Source: Betaproteobacteria bacterium
Lineage (GTDB): Bacteria > Pseudomonadota > Gammaproteobacteria > Burkholderiales > Usitatibacteraceae
DNA length: 64,000 nucleotides
Direction of reading: 5' to 3'
Assembly (NCBI GenBank): GCA_016711875.1
Contig: JADJSD010000001.1
Location: 1,240,001 to 1,304,000 of the forward strand
Position numbers and translations under genes: made by a program. Below, one piece after another: positions 53,509-62,700 of this stretch (position 1 is the first letter of the stretch; every line of letters starts with the position of its first letter). The notes below the pieces were generated by a model. It was not told where the DNA came from. It saw nothing but the letters and a program-made list of their open reading frames with translations, and searched no databases.

Positions 53509-54198
53509 TCAGGGGGCCTTGGAAAAGCGGTAGCCGGCGCCCCGAACGGTCTGGACGAAGGCCTCCAGCCGCGCAGGCTCCAGGGCGGCGCGAAGCCGGC
53601 GGATATGCACGTCCACCGTGCGCTCCTCGATGAAGACGTGGTCGCCCCAGACGTGGTCCAGGAGCTGCGTGCGGGAATACACCCGCTCCGGGTGCGTCAG
53701 GAAGAAGTGCAGCAGCCGGAACTCCGTCGGCCCCATCTCCAGCGCCTTCCCCTTGCCGGTGACGCGGTGCGAAGCCGGGTCGAGGTTCAGGCCGTGGTAT
53801 TCGATGGCATCGTCCGTGATCTCCGGCGCGCGCCGCCGCAGCACCGCCTTGATCCGGGCCTGCAGCTCCTTCGTCGAGAAGGGCTTGGTGATGTAGTCGT
53901 CCGCGCCGGTGTCGAGGCCCCGCAGCTTGTCGTCCTCTTCCCCCCGCGCCGTCAGCATGATGATGGGCAGGAGGCGCGTGCGCGGTTCGGCCCGCAGGCG
54001 GCGCGCGAAATCGACCCCGCTCTGCCCGGGCAGCATCCAGTCGAGGAGCACGAGGTCGGGCAGGGCGGTCTGGATGCACGTCCAGGCCTCCTCCGCGCTC
54101 CCGGCCAGAATGGGGGTCTGCCCTGCCTGCTCGAGGTTGAGGGCGATGAGTTCCTGGATGGCGCTCTCGTCTTCGACGACGAGGATCTGGGCGGGCAT
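53509..54198 (-). CDS. phoB: Phosphate-regulon response regulator
   Basis: PhoB activates phosphate-starvation genes. The 229-residue length equals the E. coli protein. The receiver domain has VVEDE near the start, phospho-acceptor Asp53 in LLDWMLPG, and a TITKPFS-like Lys segment (DDYITKPFSTKEL). The C-terminal winged helix shows TEFRLLHFFLTHPERVYSR and ERTVDVHIRRLR. The ATG at 54198 is preferred over 54219, which adds seven residues. phoR follows across the repeat array. Confidence 0.94.
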   Translation of the reverse strand: MPAQILVVEDESAIQELIALNLEQAGQTPILAGSAEEAWTCIQTALPDLVLLDWMLPGQSGVDFARRLRAEPRTRLLPIIMLTARGEEDDKLRGLDTGADDYITKPFSTKELQARIKAVLRRRAPEITDDAIEYHGLNLDPASHRVTGKGKALEMGPTEFRLLHFFLTHPERVYSRTQLLDHVWGDHVFIEERTVDVHIRRLRAALEPARLEAFVQTVRGAGYRFSKAP

Positions 54199-54228
54199 GG
54201 GACTTTTGGGGTGGCTCAAGCGAGCGGT

Positions 54229-54246
54229 ATGACGGGCATGTTACGG
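54229..54246 (-). promoter_or_regulatory. Candidate Pho box upstream of phoB
   Basis: On the minus strand CCGTAAC-N4-CCGTCAT matches the Pho box layout of two CTGTCAT-like heptamers four bases apart; the second heptamer matches six of seven positions, the first four of seven. It ends 31 bases before the phoB ATG. The match is weak and unproven. Confidence 0.3.
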
Positions 54247-54322
54247 TCCCATCGTGACACCGGGGTTACAGCCCCGAAACCCCCGGGCCGTGGGAAAATG
54301 GCGGCCAACCGGAAGAACCCCC

Positions 54323-54691
54323 ATGAACAAAGCCGCCCCCCGCCCCACCGAGATCAAGCTGCACCAGAAGTCGCGCATCCTCGAGGTCGCCTTCGACGAC
54401 GACAAGCGCTTCTCGCTTTCCTGCGAATACCTGCGCGTCTACTCCCCGTCCGCCGAGGTCCGCGGCCACGGCCCCGGCCAGGAGGTGCTGCAGGTGGGCA
54501 AGCGCGACGTGGAGATCAAGGACATCGAGCCCGTGGGCGCCTACGCCGTGAAACTCGTCTTCTCGGACGGCCACGACACGGGCCTCTACTCGTGGGATTA
54601 CCTCTACGAACTGGGCGAGACGCAGGAGTCGAGCTGGAAGAGCTACCTCGCCCGCCTCGAGCAGGCCGGCGCCTCGCGCGACCCGAAATGA
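54323..54691 (+). CDS. DUF971 family protein
   Basis: This is a 122-residue protein of the DUF971 family, which resembles the N-terminal domain of gamma-butyrobetaine hydroxylase. The wording EIKLHQKSRILEVAFDDDKRF, then FSLSCEYLRVYSPSAEVRGH and DGHDTGLYSWDYLYELG is typical. It starts a plus-strand operon with ubiE and ubiJ; the stop overlaps the ubiE ATG by four bases. Its function is not known, though it regularly precedes ubiE. Confidence 0.88.
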   Translation: MNKAAPRPTEIKLHQKSRILEVAFDDDKRFSLSCEYLRVYSPSAEVRGHGPGQEVLQVGKRDVEIKDIEPVGAYAVKLVFSDGHDTGLYSWDYLYELGETQESSWKSYLARLEQAGASRDPK

Positions 54692-55425
54692 GCGACAAGA
54701 CCACCCACTTCGGCTTCCGGGAAGTCCCCGAACAGGAGAAGGCCGCCCGCGTGGGCGAGGTCTTCTCGTCGGTCGCGGGCAACTACGACCTGATGAACGA
54801 CTTCATGTCGATGGGGCTCCATCGCCTGTGGAAGAAGTTCGCCGTCGCCCTGTCGGGCGTGAAGGCCGGCAGCACCGTGCTGGACGTGGCGAGCGGCAGC
54901 GGCGACCTCGCCCTCGCCTTCGCGAAGCTCGCCGGACCTACGGGCAAGGTGGTGATGACCGACATCAACGGCGCCATGCTCACCGTGGGCCGCGACAAGG
55001 CCATCGACGGCGGCGTGCTCGCCCCGCCGGCCATCTGCGACGCCGAGAAACTTCCCTTCCCCGACGACACCTTCGACTGCATCACCGTCGCCTTCGGCCT
55101 GCGCAACATGACGCACAAGGACAAGGCCCTCGCCGAGATGACGCGCGTCGCCAAGCCCGGCGGGCGGGTGATGGTGCTGGAGTTCAGCAAGGTGTGGAAG
55201 CCGCTCGAGAAGCCCTACGATCTCTACTCGTTCAACGTGCTGCCTTTCATCGGCAAGGTCGTGGCCAAGGACGAGGCGGCCTACCGGTACCTCGCCGAGT
55301 CCATCCGCATGCACCCGGACCAGGAGACGCTCAAGGCCATGATGGAAACCGCGGGCCTGGTGCGCGTGGACTATCACAACCTGACGATGGGCGTGGTGGC
55401 GCTGCACCGCGGCTTCAAGCCGTGA
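54688..55425 (+). CDS. ubiE: Ubiquinone/menaquinone methyltransferase
   Basis: UbiE performs the SAM-dependent C-methylation in ubiquinone (and menaquinone) synthesis. The 245-residue protein has the SAM motif TVLDVASGSGDLALAFA and the UbiE signatures YDLMNDFMSMGLHRLWK and FGLRNMTHKDKALAEM. The ATG overlaps the DUF971 stop and its stop overlaps the ubiJ GTG, so the three genes are coupled. Confidence 0.96.
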   Translation: MSDKTTHFGFREVPEQEKAARVGEVFSSVAGNYDLMNDFMSMGLHRLWKKFAVALSGVKAGSTVLDVASGSGDLALAFAKLAGPTGKVVMTDINGAMLTVGRDKAIDGGVLAPPAICDAEKLPFPDDTFDCITVAFGLRNMTHKDKALAEMTRVAKPGGRVMVLEFSKVWKPLEKPYDLYSFNVLPFIGKVVAKDEAAYRYLAESIRMHPDQETLKAMMETAGLVRVDYHNLTMGVVALHRGFKP

Positions 55426-56018
55426 TCGGCCCCACGCCCACCGACGCTGCCGCCGGCTTCATCAACAAGCTGACGGGCGCGGCGCCCCTTTCGCGCGAGC
55501 GCCTGGGCAAGTTCGCCGGGCGCACGGCCGCCTTCCACGTCGGCCCCTTCGATGCCGCCTTCACCGTGCAGACGACGGGCGAGGTGCTGCCGGCGGTGGA
55601 AACCGCCGCGAAGGATCTCGAGGTGAGGCTCTCGCCTTTTCTCCTTCCGCGCCTCGCCGCGCGCGACGAGACGGCGTTCCGCGACGTGCAGATGACGGGC
55701 GATGCCGATTTCGCGGCGGAGATCGCCTTCCTCGCCAAGAACCTCAAGTGGGACGTGGAGGAGGATCTCTCGAAGGTGATGGGAGACGCCGCCGCCCACC
55801 GCGCCGTCGGCGCTGCCACGGCCGCCGCCGGCTGGGGCAAGGACGCCGCCGAGCGCCTCGCCGCCTCCGCCGCCGAGTACTTCACCGAGGAATCGCCCCT
55901 CATCGCCTCCCGCGTGAAGGTGGCCAGCTTCGTCGACGAGGTCTCGCTCCTTCGCGACGCCGTCGAGCGTCTCGAAAAGCGCATCGAGCGGATCGAGAAG
56001 GACGCGTCCGCTGGCTAG
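55422..56018 (+). CDS. ubiJ: Ubiquinone biosynthesis accessory factor UbiJ
   Basis: UbiJ is an SCP2-fold lipid-binding subunit of the soluble ubiquinone-synthesis complex. The 198-residue protein starts at a GTG overlapping the ubiE stop. The SCP2 domain is about 15-105 (FAGRTAAFHVGPFDAAFT), and the C-terminus is a coiled coil (EVSLLRDAVERLEKRIERIEKD), as in known UbiJ. ubiB, which often follows, is not here; an EamA transporter gene overlaps the end instead. Confidence 0.9.
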   Translation: MIGPTPTDAAAGFINKLTGAAPLSRERLGKFAGRTAAFHVGPFDAAFTVQTTGEVLPAVETAAKDLEVRLSPFLLPRLAARDETAFRDVQMTGDADFAAEIAFLAKNLKWDVEEDLSKVMGDAAAHRAVGAATAAAGWGKDAAERLAASAAEYFTEESPLIASRVKVASFVDEVSLLRDAVERLEKRIERIEKDASAG

Positions 56019-56859
56019 CCGGTCGGGCATCGCGCTCGTCCTGCTGTCCGCCTGCGCCTTCGGCGCCATGGCCGTGATCGCGCGGGGCGTCTTCGCCTCG
56101 GGCGCGAACGTGCCGGGGCTCCTCGCCGGGCGTTTCGCCATCGCGGGCATCCTCCTCGCCCTCCTGCTCGTCGCCACGGGGCGGAAATTTCCGCGAGGGC
56201 GGCCGCTGGTCTTCGCCATCGCCATGGGGGGCCTGGGCTACGTGGGCCAGGCGGCGTGCTTCTTCACGGCGTTGCAGTACGCCTCCTCGGGCCTCGTCGC
56301 CCTGCTGCTCTACGTGTATCCCACGCTGGTCGTGATCCTCTCGGCGGTCTTCCTGCGCGAGAAGATCACGGGCACGAAGCTCCTCCTCCTCGCCGTGAGC
56401 TTCGCCGGCCTCGCCCTCATGCTGGGCGGCGGATCGGGAACGCCGCGGGGGATCGGCCTGGGCCTCGCCGCGGCGGGCATCTACTCGGTGTACATCCTCG
56501 TGGGATCGCGCGAGCTCGCGAACACCGACGCCCTCGCGAGCGCGACCGTCATCTGTCTCTCCGCGGCGACGACGCTCGGCATTGCCTCGCTCTTCATCGA
56601 CACGCGCTTGCCGGGCACGTGGTGGGGATGGGCGGCCGTCGCGGCGCTGGGTGTCGTGGGCGGCGTCGTCGCGATCCTCGCCTTCTTCGCGGGGCTCAAG
56701 CGCGTGGGGCCGTCCGTGGCATCGGTCGTATCCACCTTCGAGCCGGTGTTCACGGCGGCGCTCGCGTGGTTCGTGCTGGGGGAGAGCCTGACGCCGGGAC
56801 AATTGGCGGGCGGGGTGCTTGTCATCGCGTCCGCGGCCTGGCTCGCAAGAACCCGGTAG
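56011..56859 (+). CDS. EamA/DMT-family transporter
   Basis: This is a 282-residue membrane protein with two five-helix EamA repeats (the second ends SVASVVSTFEPVFTAALAWF, then VLGESLTPGQLAGGVLVIAS). The ATG at 56068 would remove most of the first transmembrane helix. A rare CTG at 56011 restores it (LASRSGIALVLLSACAFGAM) and has a GAGAAGG site at the right distance, so CTG is the preferred start. It overlaps ubiJ by eight bases. The substrate is unknown. Confidence 0.75.
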   Translation: MASRSGIALVLLSACAFGAMAVIARGVFASGANVPGLLAGRFAIAGILLALLLVATGRKFPRGRPLVFAIAMGGLGYVGQAACFFTALQYASSGLVALLLYVYPTLVVILSAVFLREKITGTKLLLLAVSFAGLALMLGGGSGTPRGIGLGLAAAGIYSVYILVGSRELANTDALASATVICLSAATTLGIASLFIDTRLPGTWWGWAAVAALGVVGGVVAILAFFAGLKRVGPSVASVVSTFEPVFTAALAWFVLGESLTPGQLAGGVLVIASAAWLARTR

Positions 56860-56886
56860 GGTGGACGGGAAGCCTCGCCAGGGCAT

Positions 56887-56907
56887 TCGCGATGACTGTC
56901 ACCTTCA
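56887..56907 (-). repeat. Possible relic of the 28-bp-period repeat family
   Basis: On the minus strand this 21-base stretch starts TGAAGGTGACAGTCA, close to the first unit near 63704 (TGAAGGTGTCAGTCA). No second unit at the 28-bp spacing is clear. It lies in the gap between the EamA gene and fbp. Confidence 0.35.
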
Positions 56908-56992
56908 CGGCGGCACCTTCGCAGTCTGGGCGATAATTGCCGCTTCGGCCCGGAACTCGAACGCCAATCGCCCGCCCAACGCCCACAAGACC

Positions 56993-57994
56993 ATGCGCTC
57001 CGTCTCCCTCTCGCGCTTCCTCATCGATGAACAGTGGCAGAAGCACGCCATCCCCTCGGACCTGCGCCTGCTGGTCGAGGTCGTCGCCCGCGCCATCAAG
57101 GCCATCTCCATCAACGTCGGCAAGGGCGCGCTCGCGGGCGTGCTGGGCGACGCCGGCAGCGGCAACGTGCAGGGCGAGGCGCAGAAGAAGCTCGACGTCA
57201 TCGCCAACGAAATCCTCCTCGAGGCCAACGAATGGGGCGGCCACCTCGCGGCCATGGCTTCGGAGGAGATGGAAGGCCCCCACGCCATCCCGCACCGCTT
57301 CCCCAAGGGCGAATACCTGCTGCTCTTCGACCCGCTCGACGGCTCCTCCAACATCGACGTGAACGTCTCCGTGGGCACCATCTTCTCGGTGCTGCGCTGC
57401 CCGGAGGGCGTGGACCCGACGAGCGAGCAGGCGTTCCTGCAGCCCGGCACGGCGCAGGTGTGCGCGGGCTTCGCGGTCTTCGGCCCCTCGACGGTGCTGG
57501 TGCTCACGATGGGGCAGGGCGTGCACGCCTTCACGCTCGACCGCGAGGTGGGCTCCTTCGTCCTCACGCGCGAGGACATCCGCATCCCGGAGGACACGAA
57601 GGAATTCGCGATCAACATGTCGAACCAGCGCCACTGGGAGTCGCCCGTGCAGCGGTACATCGGCGAGCTGCTCGCGGGCAAGAGCGGCCCGCGCGGCACG
57701 GACTTCAACATGCGCTGGGTCGCCTCGATGGTGGCCGACGTCTACCGCATCCTCACGCGCGGGGGCATCTTCATGTACCCGCGCGACACGAAGGAACCGG
57801 GCAAGGCCGGGCGACTGCGCCTCATGTACGAGGCCAACCCGATGGCGATGATCATCGAGCAGGCGGGCGGCGGCGCCACCACGGGCCGCGAGCGCATCCT
57901 CGACGTGCAGCCCACCGCCCTCCACCAGCGCATCGCGGTCTACCTCGGCTCGAAGAACGAGGTCGATCGCGTCACGGGCTATCACCAGGGCTAG
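56993..57994 (+). CDS. fbp: Fructose-1,6-bisphosphatase class I
   Basis: This gluconeogenic enzyme hydrolyses fructose-1,6-bisphosphate to fructose-6-phosphate. The 333-residue length is standard. The metal-binding signature LLFDPLDGSSNIDVNVSVG is present, along with NEWGGHLAAMASEEMEG and the C-terminal AMIIEQAGGGATTGRERILD. It starts at an ATG 133 bases after the EamA gene; a GATAAT at 56932 may be a -10 box. It is followed directly by tamA, whose GTG is the next codon after the stop. Confidence 0.96.
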   Translation: MRSVSLSRFLIDEQWQKHAIPSDLRLLVEVVARAIKAISINVGKGALAGVLGDAGSGNVQGEAQKKLDVIANEILLEANEWGGHLAAMASEEMEGPHAIPHRFPKGEYLLLFDPLDGSSNIDVNVSVGTIFSVLRCPEGVDPTSEQAFLQPGTAQVCAGFAVFGPSTVLVLTMGQGVHAFTLDREVGSFVLTREDIRIPEDTKEFAINMSNQRHWESPVQRYIGELLAGKSGPRGTDFNMRWVASMVADVYRILTRGGIFMYPRDTKEPGKAGRLRLMYEANPMAMIIEQAGGGATTGRERILDVQPTALHQRIAVYLGSKNEVDRVTGYHQG

Positions 57995-59752
57995 GTGAGC
58001 GTCCGCGCCGTCCTCGCTTGCGCGCTGCTCGCGCTCTTCGCGGCCAGCGCGGAGGCGAAGGAGCCGCCCGGCCCGCTTCCCGTCACGTGGGAGGCGCCGG
58101 AGGCGCTCAAGGTCCATTTCGAGAAGCACCTGAGGGGCCCGCCGCCGGAGGCGAAGGAGGACCGCCTGCAGTTGCGCCGCTGGATCCGCGAGGTGCGCCG
58201 GCGCGCGCCCGAGATCGCCGCGGCCGAAGGCTGGTTCTCGGCCAAGGTGGAGATCGACGACGACATCGAGCCCGTGCACGTGAAGGTGGTGCCCGGCGAG
58301 CGCACGGTGGTCGCCGGCATCGCGATCGAGTTCAAGGGCGATGTGGCGGGCGAAGGGGCATTCCGGAAGGCCCGACGAGAAGCGCTCACGTCCGCATGGT
58401 CCCTGCCCGAAGGCAGGCCCTTCCGCACCGCGGACTGGGAAGAGGCCAAGGCGCGGTTGCTCGAAGCCCTCACCGCCGACGACTACGCCGCGGGCCGCAT
58501 CGTCGCGAGCGAGGGCCGCGTCGACGCCGCGACCGCCCAGGCGAAGCTCTCCGTCGTGCTCGACAGCGGGCCGGCCTTCTCGCTGGGCGAAGTGGAGATC
58601 GTCGGTCTCACGAAATATCCCGCCAAGGTCGTCGAGCGCCTGGTCGACGTGGACCCGGGCGAGCCCTTTCGCAGCGACCGCCTCCTCGACCTGCAGCGAA
58701 CGCTCCAGAACACGCCGTACTTCGCCGGCGTCACCGTCGAGATCGAGCGCGACTCCGCGAACCCGCAACGCGTGCCGGTGCGCGTGACGGTCGTCGAGCG
58801 GCCGGTGGCGGACGTGGGCCTTTCCGCCGGCTACGGCACCGATTCCGGAGCGCGAGGCGAGGTGTCCCTTCGCTATCGCAACGCGTTCGGCCTGGGCTTC
58901 GACAACCTCTCCGCCCTGCAGGCCGACAAGACGCGCCAGATCGGCTACGCGGACTTCTACCTGCCCACGGGGGCGATCGCCGCGCCCATCGTCGGCACCC
59001 TCGCCACCAAGGACAGCGTCGGCATCCTCGGCGAACACACCTTCATCGAGGGCCTGGACACGCAGCGGGTCGCCGTCGCCGGCTACCGGCAGTTCCTCAA
59101 GGGCCCGTTCGACGTGCGCGTGGGCGTGAGCTACCAGATCGAGCAGGCGCGTCCCGACGGCAGCGACAAGTCGCTCAAGCGCGCCCTCGCGCCCAACGCC
59201 ACGGTGACCTGGCGATTCGTGGACGACGTGCTCGATCCGAAGACGGGTGGCGTGCTGCAGGTGCAGGCGGCCGTCGGCTCGAAGGCCTTCCTCTCGGACC
59301 AGGATTTCGTGAAGGCCTACGCGCAGTACCAGCACTGGTTCACGCCCACGCCGAAGGACCAGTTCATGGTGCGTGCGGAGTTCGGCAAGACCTTCGCGCC
59401 CAGCCGCGAGGGCGTGCCGGAGGACTTCCTCTACCGCGCGGGCGGCACGCGCTCGGTGCGCGGCTACAAGTACCAGAGCCTGGGCGTGAAGGACGGCGAG
59501 GCCACCGTGGGCGGCCGCTACATCGCGACCGGCACCGTCGAGTACGTCCGCTGGTTGAACCCCACCTGGGGCGCCGCGGCCTTTCTCGACGCCGGCGACG
59601 CGGCCGACACGCGCGACACCCTGGGCGCGAACCTGGGCTACGGGGTCGGCGTGCGCTTCCGCACCCCCGCCGGTCCGCTCGCGTTCGACCTCGCCTACGC
59701 CGACCGCGACAAGCGGGTCCGCGCGGTCTTCTCCGTCTCGGTGGCGTTCTAG
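57995..59752 (+). CDS. tamA: Translocation and assembly module subunit TamA (BamA/Omp85 family)
   Basis: TamA is an outer-membrane Omp85 protein that works with TamB in envelope biogenesis. The 585-residue protein has a signal peptide (ending ASAEAK), POTRA domains (up to about residue 270; for example SLGEVEIVGLTKYPAKVVERL), and a 16-strand barrel with RAGGTRSVRGYKYQSLG, the conserved Omp85 loop-6 RGY region. It ends in Phe. The GTG start follows fbp with no gap, and tamB starts three bases after its stop. Confidence 0.93.
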   Translation: MSVRAVLACALLALFAASAEAKEPPGPLPVTWEAPEALKVHFEKHLRGPPPEAKEDRLQLRRWIREVRRRAPEIAAAEGWFSAKVEIDDDIEPVHVKVVPGERTVVAGIAIEFKGDVAGEGAFRKARREALTSAWSLPEGRPFRTADWEEAKARLLEALTADDYAAGRIVASEGRVDAATAQAKLSVVLDSGPAFSLGEVEIVGLTKYPAKVVERLVDVDPGEPFRSDRLLDLQRTLQNTPYFAGVTVEIERDSANPQRVPVRVTVVERPVADVGLSAGYGTDSGARGEVSLRYRNAFGLGFDNLSALQADKTRQIGYADFYLPTGAIAAPIVGTLATKDSVGILGEHTFIEGLDTQRVAVAGYRQFLKGPFDVRVGVSYQIEQARPDGSDKSLKRALAPNATVTWRFVDDVLDPKTGGVLQVQAAVGSKAFLSDQDFVKAYAQYQHWFTPTPKDQFMVRAEFGKTFAPSREGVPEDFLYRAGGTRSVRGYKYQSLGVKDGEATVGGRYIATGTVEYVRWLNPTWGAAAFLDAGDAADTRDTLGANLGYGVGVRFRTPAGPLAFDLAYADRDKRVRAVFSVSVAF

Positions 59753-59755
59753 GCC

Positions 59756-62700
59756 ATGGAAGAGAGCACGGCTCCCCGCCCCCCGTCCCGCGTGAAACGC
59801 TGGCTCGCCTGGAGCTCGGGCGGCCTCGGGCTCGGGGTCGTGGCCATCCTGGGCACCTGCGCGTGGCTCGCGTTCTCGGAATCGGGGGCGCGCCTCGTGC
59901 TGGGCCGCGCGCTCGCGCTCGTGGGTGGCGCGGCCGAGGGCGTGACGGGCAGCCTCGCCGGGCCCCTCGCCATCGACGCGCTCGAAGTGAATGCCGGGAA
60001 GACGCACGTGAAGGCGACGCGGATCGCGCTCGACTGGTCGCCCGTCCGGCTGCTGCAGGGCGAGCTTCATGTCGAGCGGTTCCACGCGGCGCTGCTCGAG
60101 ATCGAGTCCGATCCGTCGACCGATCCCGCGAAGGAGCCGCTCTCGCTCGCGCCGCCCCTGCCCCTTTACGTGGCGCAGGCGGGTCTCGACCGGTTGGTGA
60201 TCACGAAGCGCGGCGAGTCCGCGCCCGTGGAGATCCGGGACATTTCCGTGAAGCTCCGGGGCGACCGTGCCGCGTGGATCGTGGGCGATGCGCGGGCTCT
60301 CACGCCCTTCGGCCTCGCGCAGGTGAGCGGCACGATCGCCGCCCTGCGTCCCTTCGACCTGGATGCCAAGGGTGCGCTCGAAGGCACGCGAGGCGAGCGC
60401 AAGTACCGCCTCCAGCTGGACGCGAAGGGTCCGCTCTCGGCCTTCGAGGCGGCGTTCACCGGCGCCGAAGGCGGGCTCGAGGGCGGTGGCAAGGCGCGCA
60501 TCGCGCCGTTCGACGCGTCGTCGCCGCTTCGGGCGTTGTCGGTGAAGCTCGCGGGGCTCGACCTGTCGGCGTTTTCGAAGTCGCCACAGACGAAGCTCTC
60601 CGTGGAGGCCGAGCTCGTGCCCTCGGGCGACCTGCTTCTCGCCGGCCCGGTGAAGATCGCGAACGCGGCCCCCGGTCCGCTCGATCGCAACCTGGTGCCC
60701 GTCGCTTCCCTCGCGGCGAACCTGGCCGTCGCGAAGGATGGCGCGCTGAAGGCGCGGGGATTGGAGGCGCTCTTCGCGGGCGGTGGCAGCGCGAAGGGCG
60801 ATCTCGCGTGGGCCAGGGGAAAGCTCGACGCGGCGCTCGACGTGAAGGGCCTCGACCTGCTCGCGTGGTACACGCCGCTGCGGGCGACCGCGCTGGGCGG
60901 CGTCATCCGCGCCGACGTCACCGGCGATGCGCAATCGTTCACGCTGGACCTCGTCGATCCGCGCTTCACGATCACGGGCGCCGCGCGCATCGCGAACCAG
61001 GCCATCGACATCGAGCGGGTGCGCGTGGCGCGCACGGGATCGGCGATCGAGGCGGCCGGACGCTTCGCCTTCCAGGGCAAGCGCGAATTCGCGGTGGAGG
61101 GGCGGCTCGACCGCGTGAACCCGGCGCACTTCGCGAAAGTGCCCGAAGGCGAGATCAGCGGCGGCCTGAAGGCGAGCGGCCGGCTCGGCGAGGGGCGTTC
61201 GGTGCAGGCGCAGGTCGAGATCGCGAAGAGCCGCTTCGCCGGGCTCGCCCTCGAGGGACGCGCCGACGTGGCCGCCGACGACGCGCACCTGGGCCGCATC
61301 GAGGCGAACGTGGCGATGGGCGAATCGCGGGCGAGTGCGAGCGGTGCCTTCGGAAAACCCGGCGACGCGCTCGCGGTGAAGTTCTCCTCCCCGGATCTCG
61401 CGCCCCTGGGCAAGGCGTTCGGCTTCAAGGCGGCGGGGCGCGTCGACGGCGATGCGCTCGTCGAGGGCACCTATGCCGCGCCCTATGGCCGCGTCGCCTT
61501 CAAGGCGTCCAACCTGTCCCTGCCCGGCGAGTACCGCGTGGCGACGCTCGACGCGAAGCTGTCCCTGGGCGCCGCGGAGGATTCGCCGCTCACGGGCGAC
61601 GTGACGCTCGCGGGGCTGCGCGAGGACAAGGCCACGGACAAGGAGGCGCTCGTCACGAAGGCGGTGCTGGCGCTTCGCGGCACGCGCGCTTCGCACGACC
61701 TGAAACTGGACGGCGAGCTGCCCGAGAACTCGCAGGTGCGCGTGCTGCTCTCCGGCGGGCTCTTCGGCGCGACGAGCGCCTCGCCGGAATGGCGCGGCCG
61801 CCTGGAGGTGCTCGAATCCACGGGCCGATATCCCTTGGTGCTCGGGGCGCCCACGACGCTTTCGATCGCCGCCCACCGGGTCGAGCTGGGCGGCACCAGG
61901 CTCGCGGGCGAATGGGGCCAGGTCGATCTGGCTACCACGCGCTGGACGCCGGCCCTGTTCGAGGCCAAGGGCACGGCGAACGGCATCGCGGTGCGCACGG
62001 TGACGCGCCTGGCGGGCCTGCGGCAGGCGCCTTCGTCGAACCTGGTCGTGGGCGCGTCGTGGGACCTGCGGGCCGCCGAGACGATCGAGGGCTTCGCGGA
62101 GGTGAGGCGCGAGAGCGGCGACGTGCGCGTGGGCGACGCGCGCCAGGCGCTGGGGCTCGAGACCTTGCTCCTTCGGCTCGACGCCGCCGCCGGCCGCGTG
62201 AAGGCGAAGGGCGACATCCGCGGAACGCTCGTGGGCCGGGTGAGCGCCGATGGCGACCTGCCCCTTCGGCGCGGCGAAGGGGGATGGGAGATCTCGCCGG
62301 TCGCGCCGCTCACGGGGCGCCTGGACGTGGACGTGCCCGACCTCGCGTGGACCGCCGGCTGGATCGGCCCGGACGCGCAGGCGGGCGGCCGGCTCCTGGG
62401 GCGGGTGGCGCTCACCGGCACGCGGCGCGAGCCCACGTGGGAAGGTCGCATCGACGGCACCGGGCTCGTCATCCGCGAGCCGGCGACCGGCTTCGAGGGC
62501 ACCCAGGGAACGCTCGCCATTTCCTTCCGCGATCACGAGCTGCGGCTCGAGAAGTTCGCCTTCGATGCGCCGTGGCGACCGACGGGGGAAGCCGCGAGGG
62601 CCATCGGGAACGTGAAGCGGCCGGAGCGCGGCACGCTGTCGGCGGAGGGCGCCTTCAACGCGACGACGAAGAAGGGGGAGTTCCGCGTGAAGTCGGCCGG

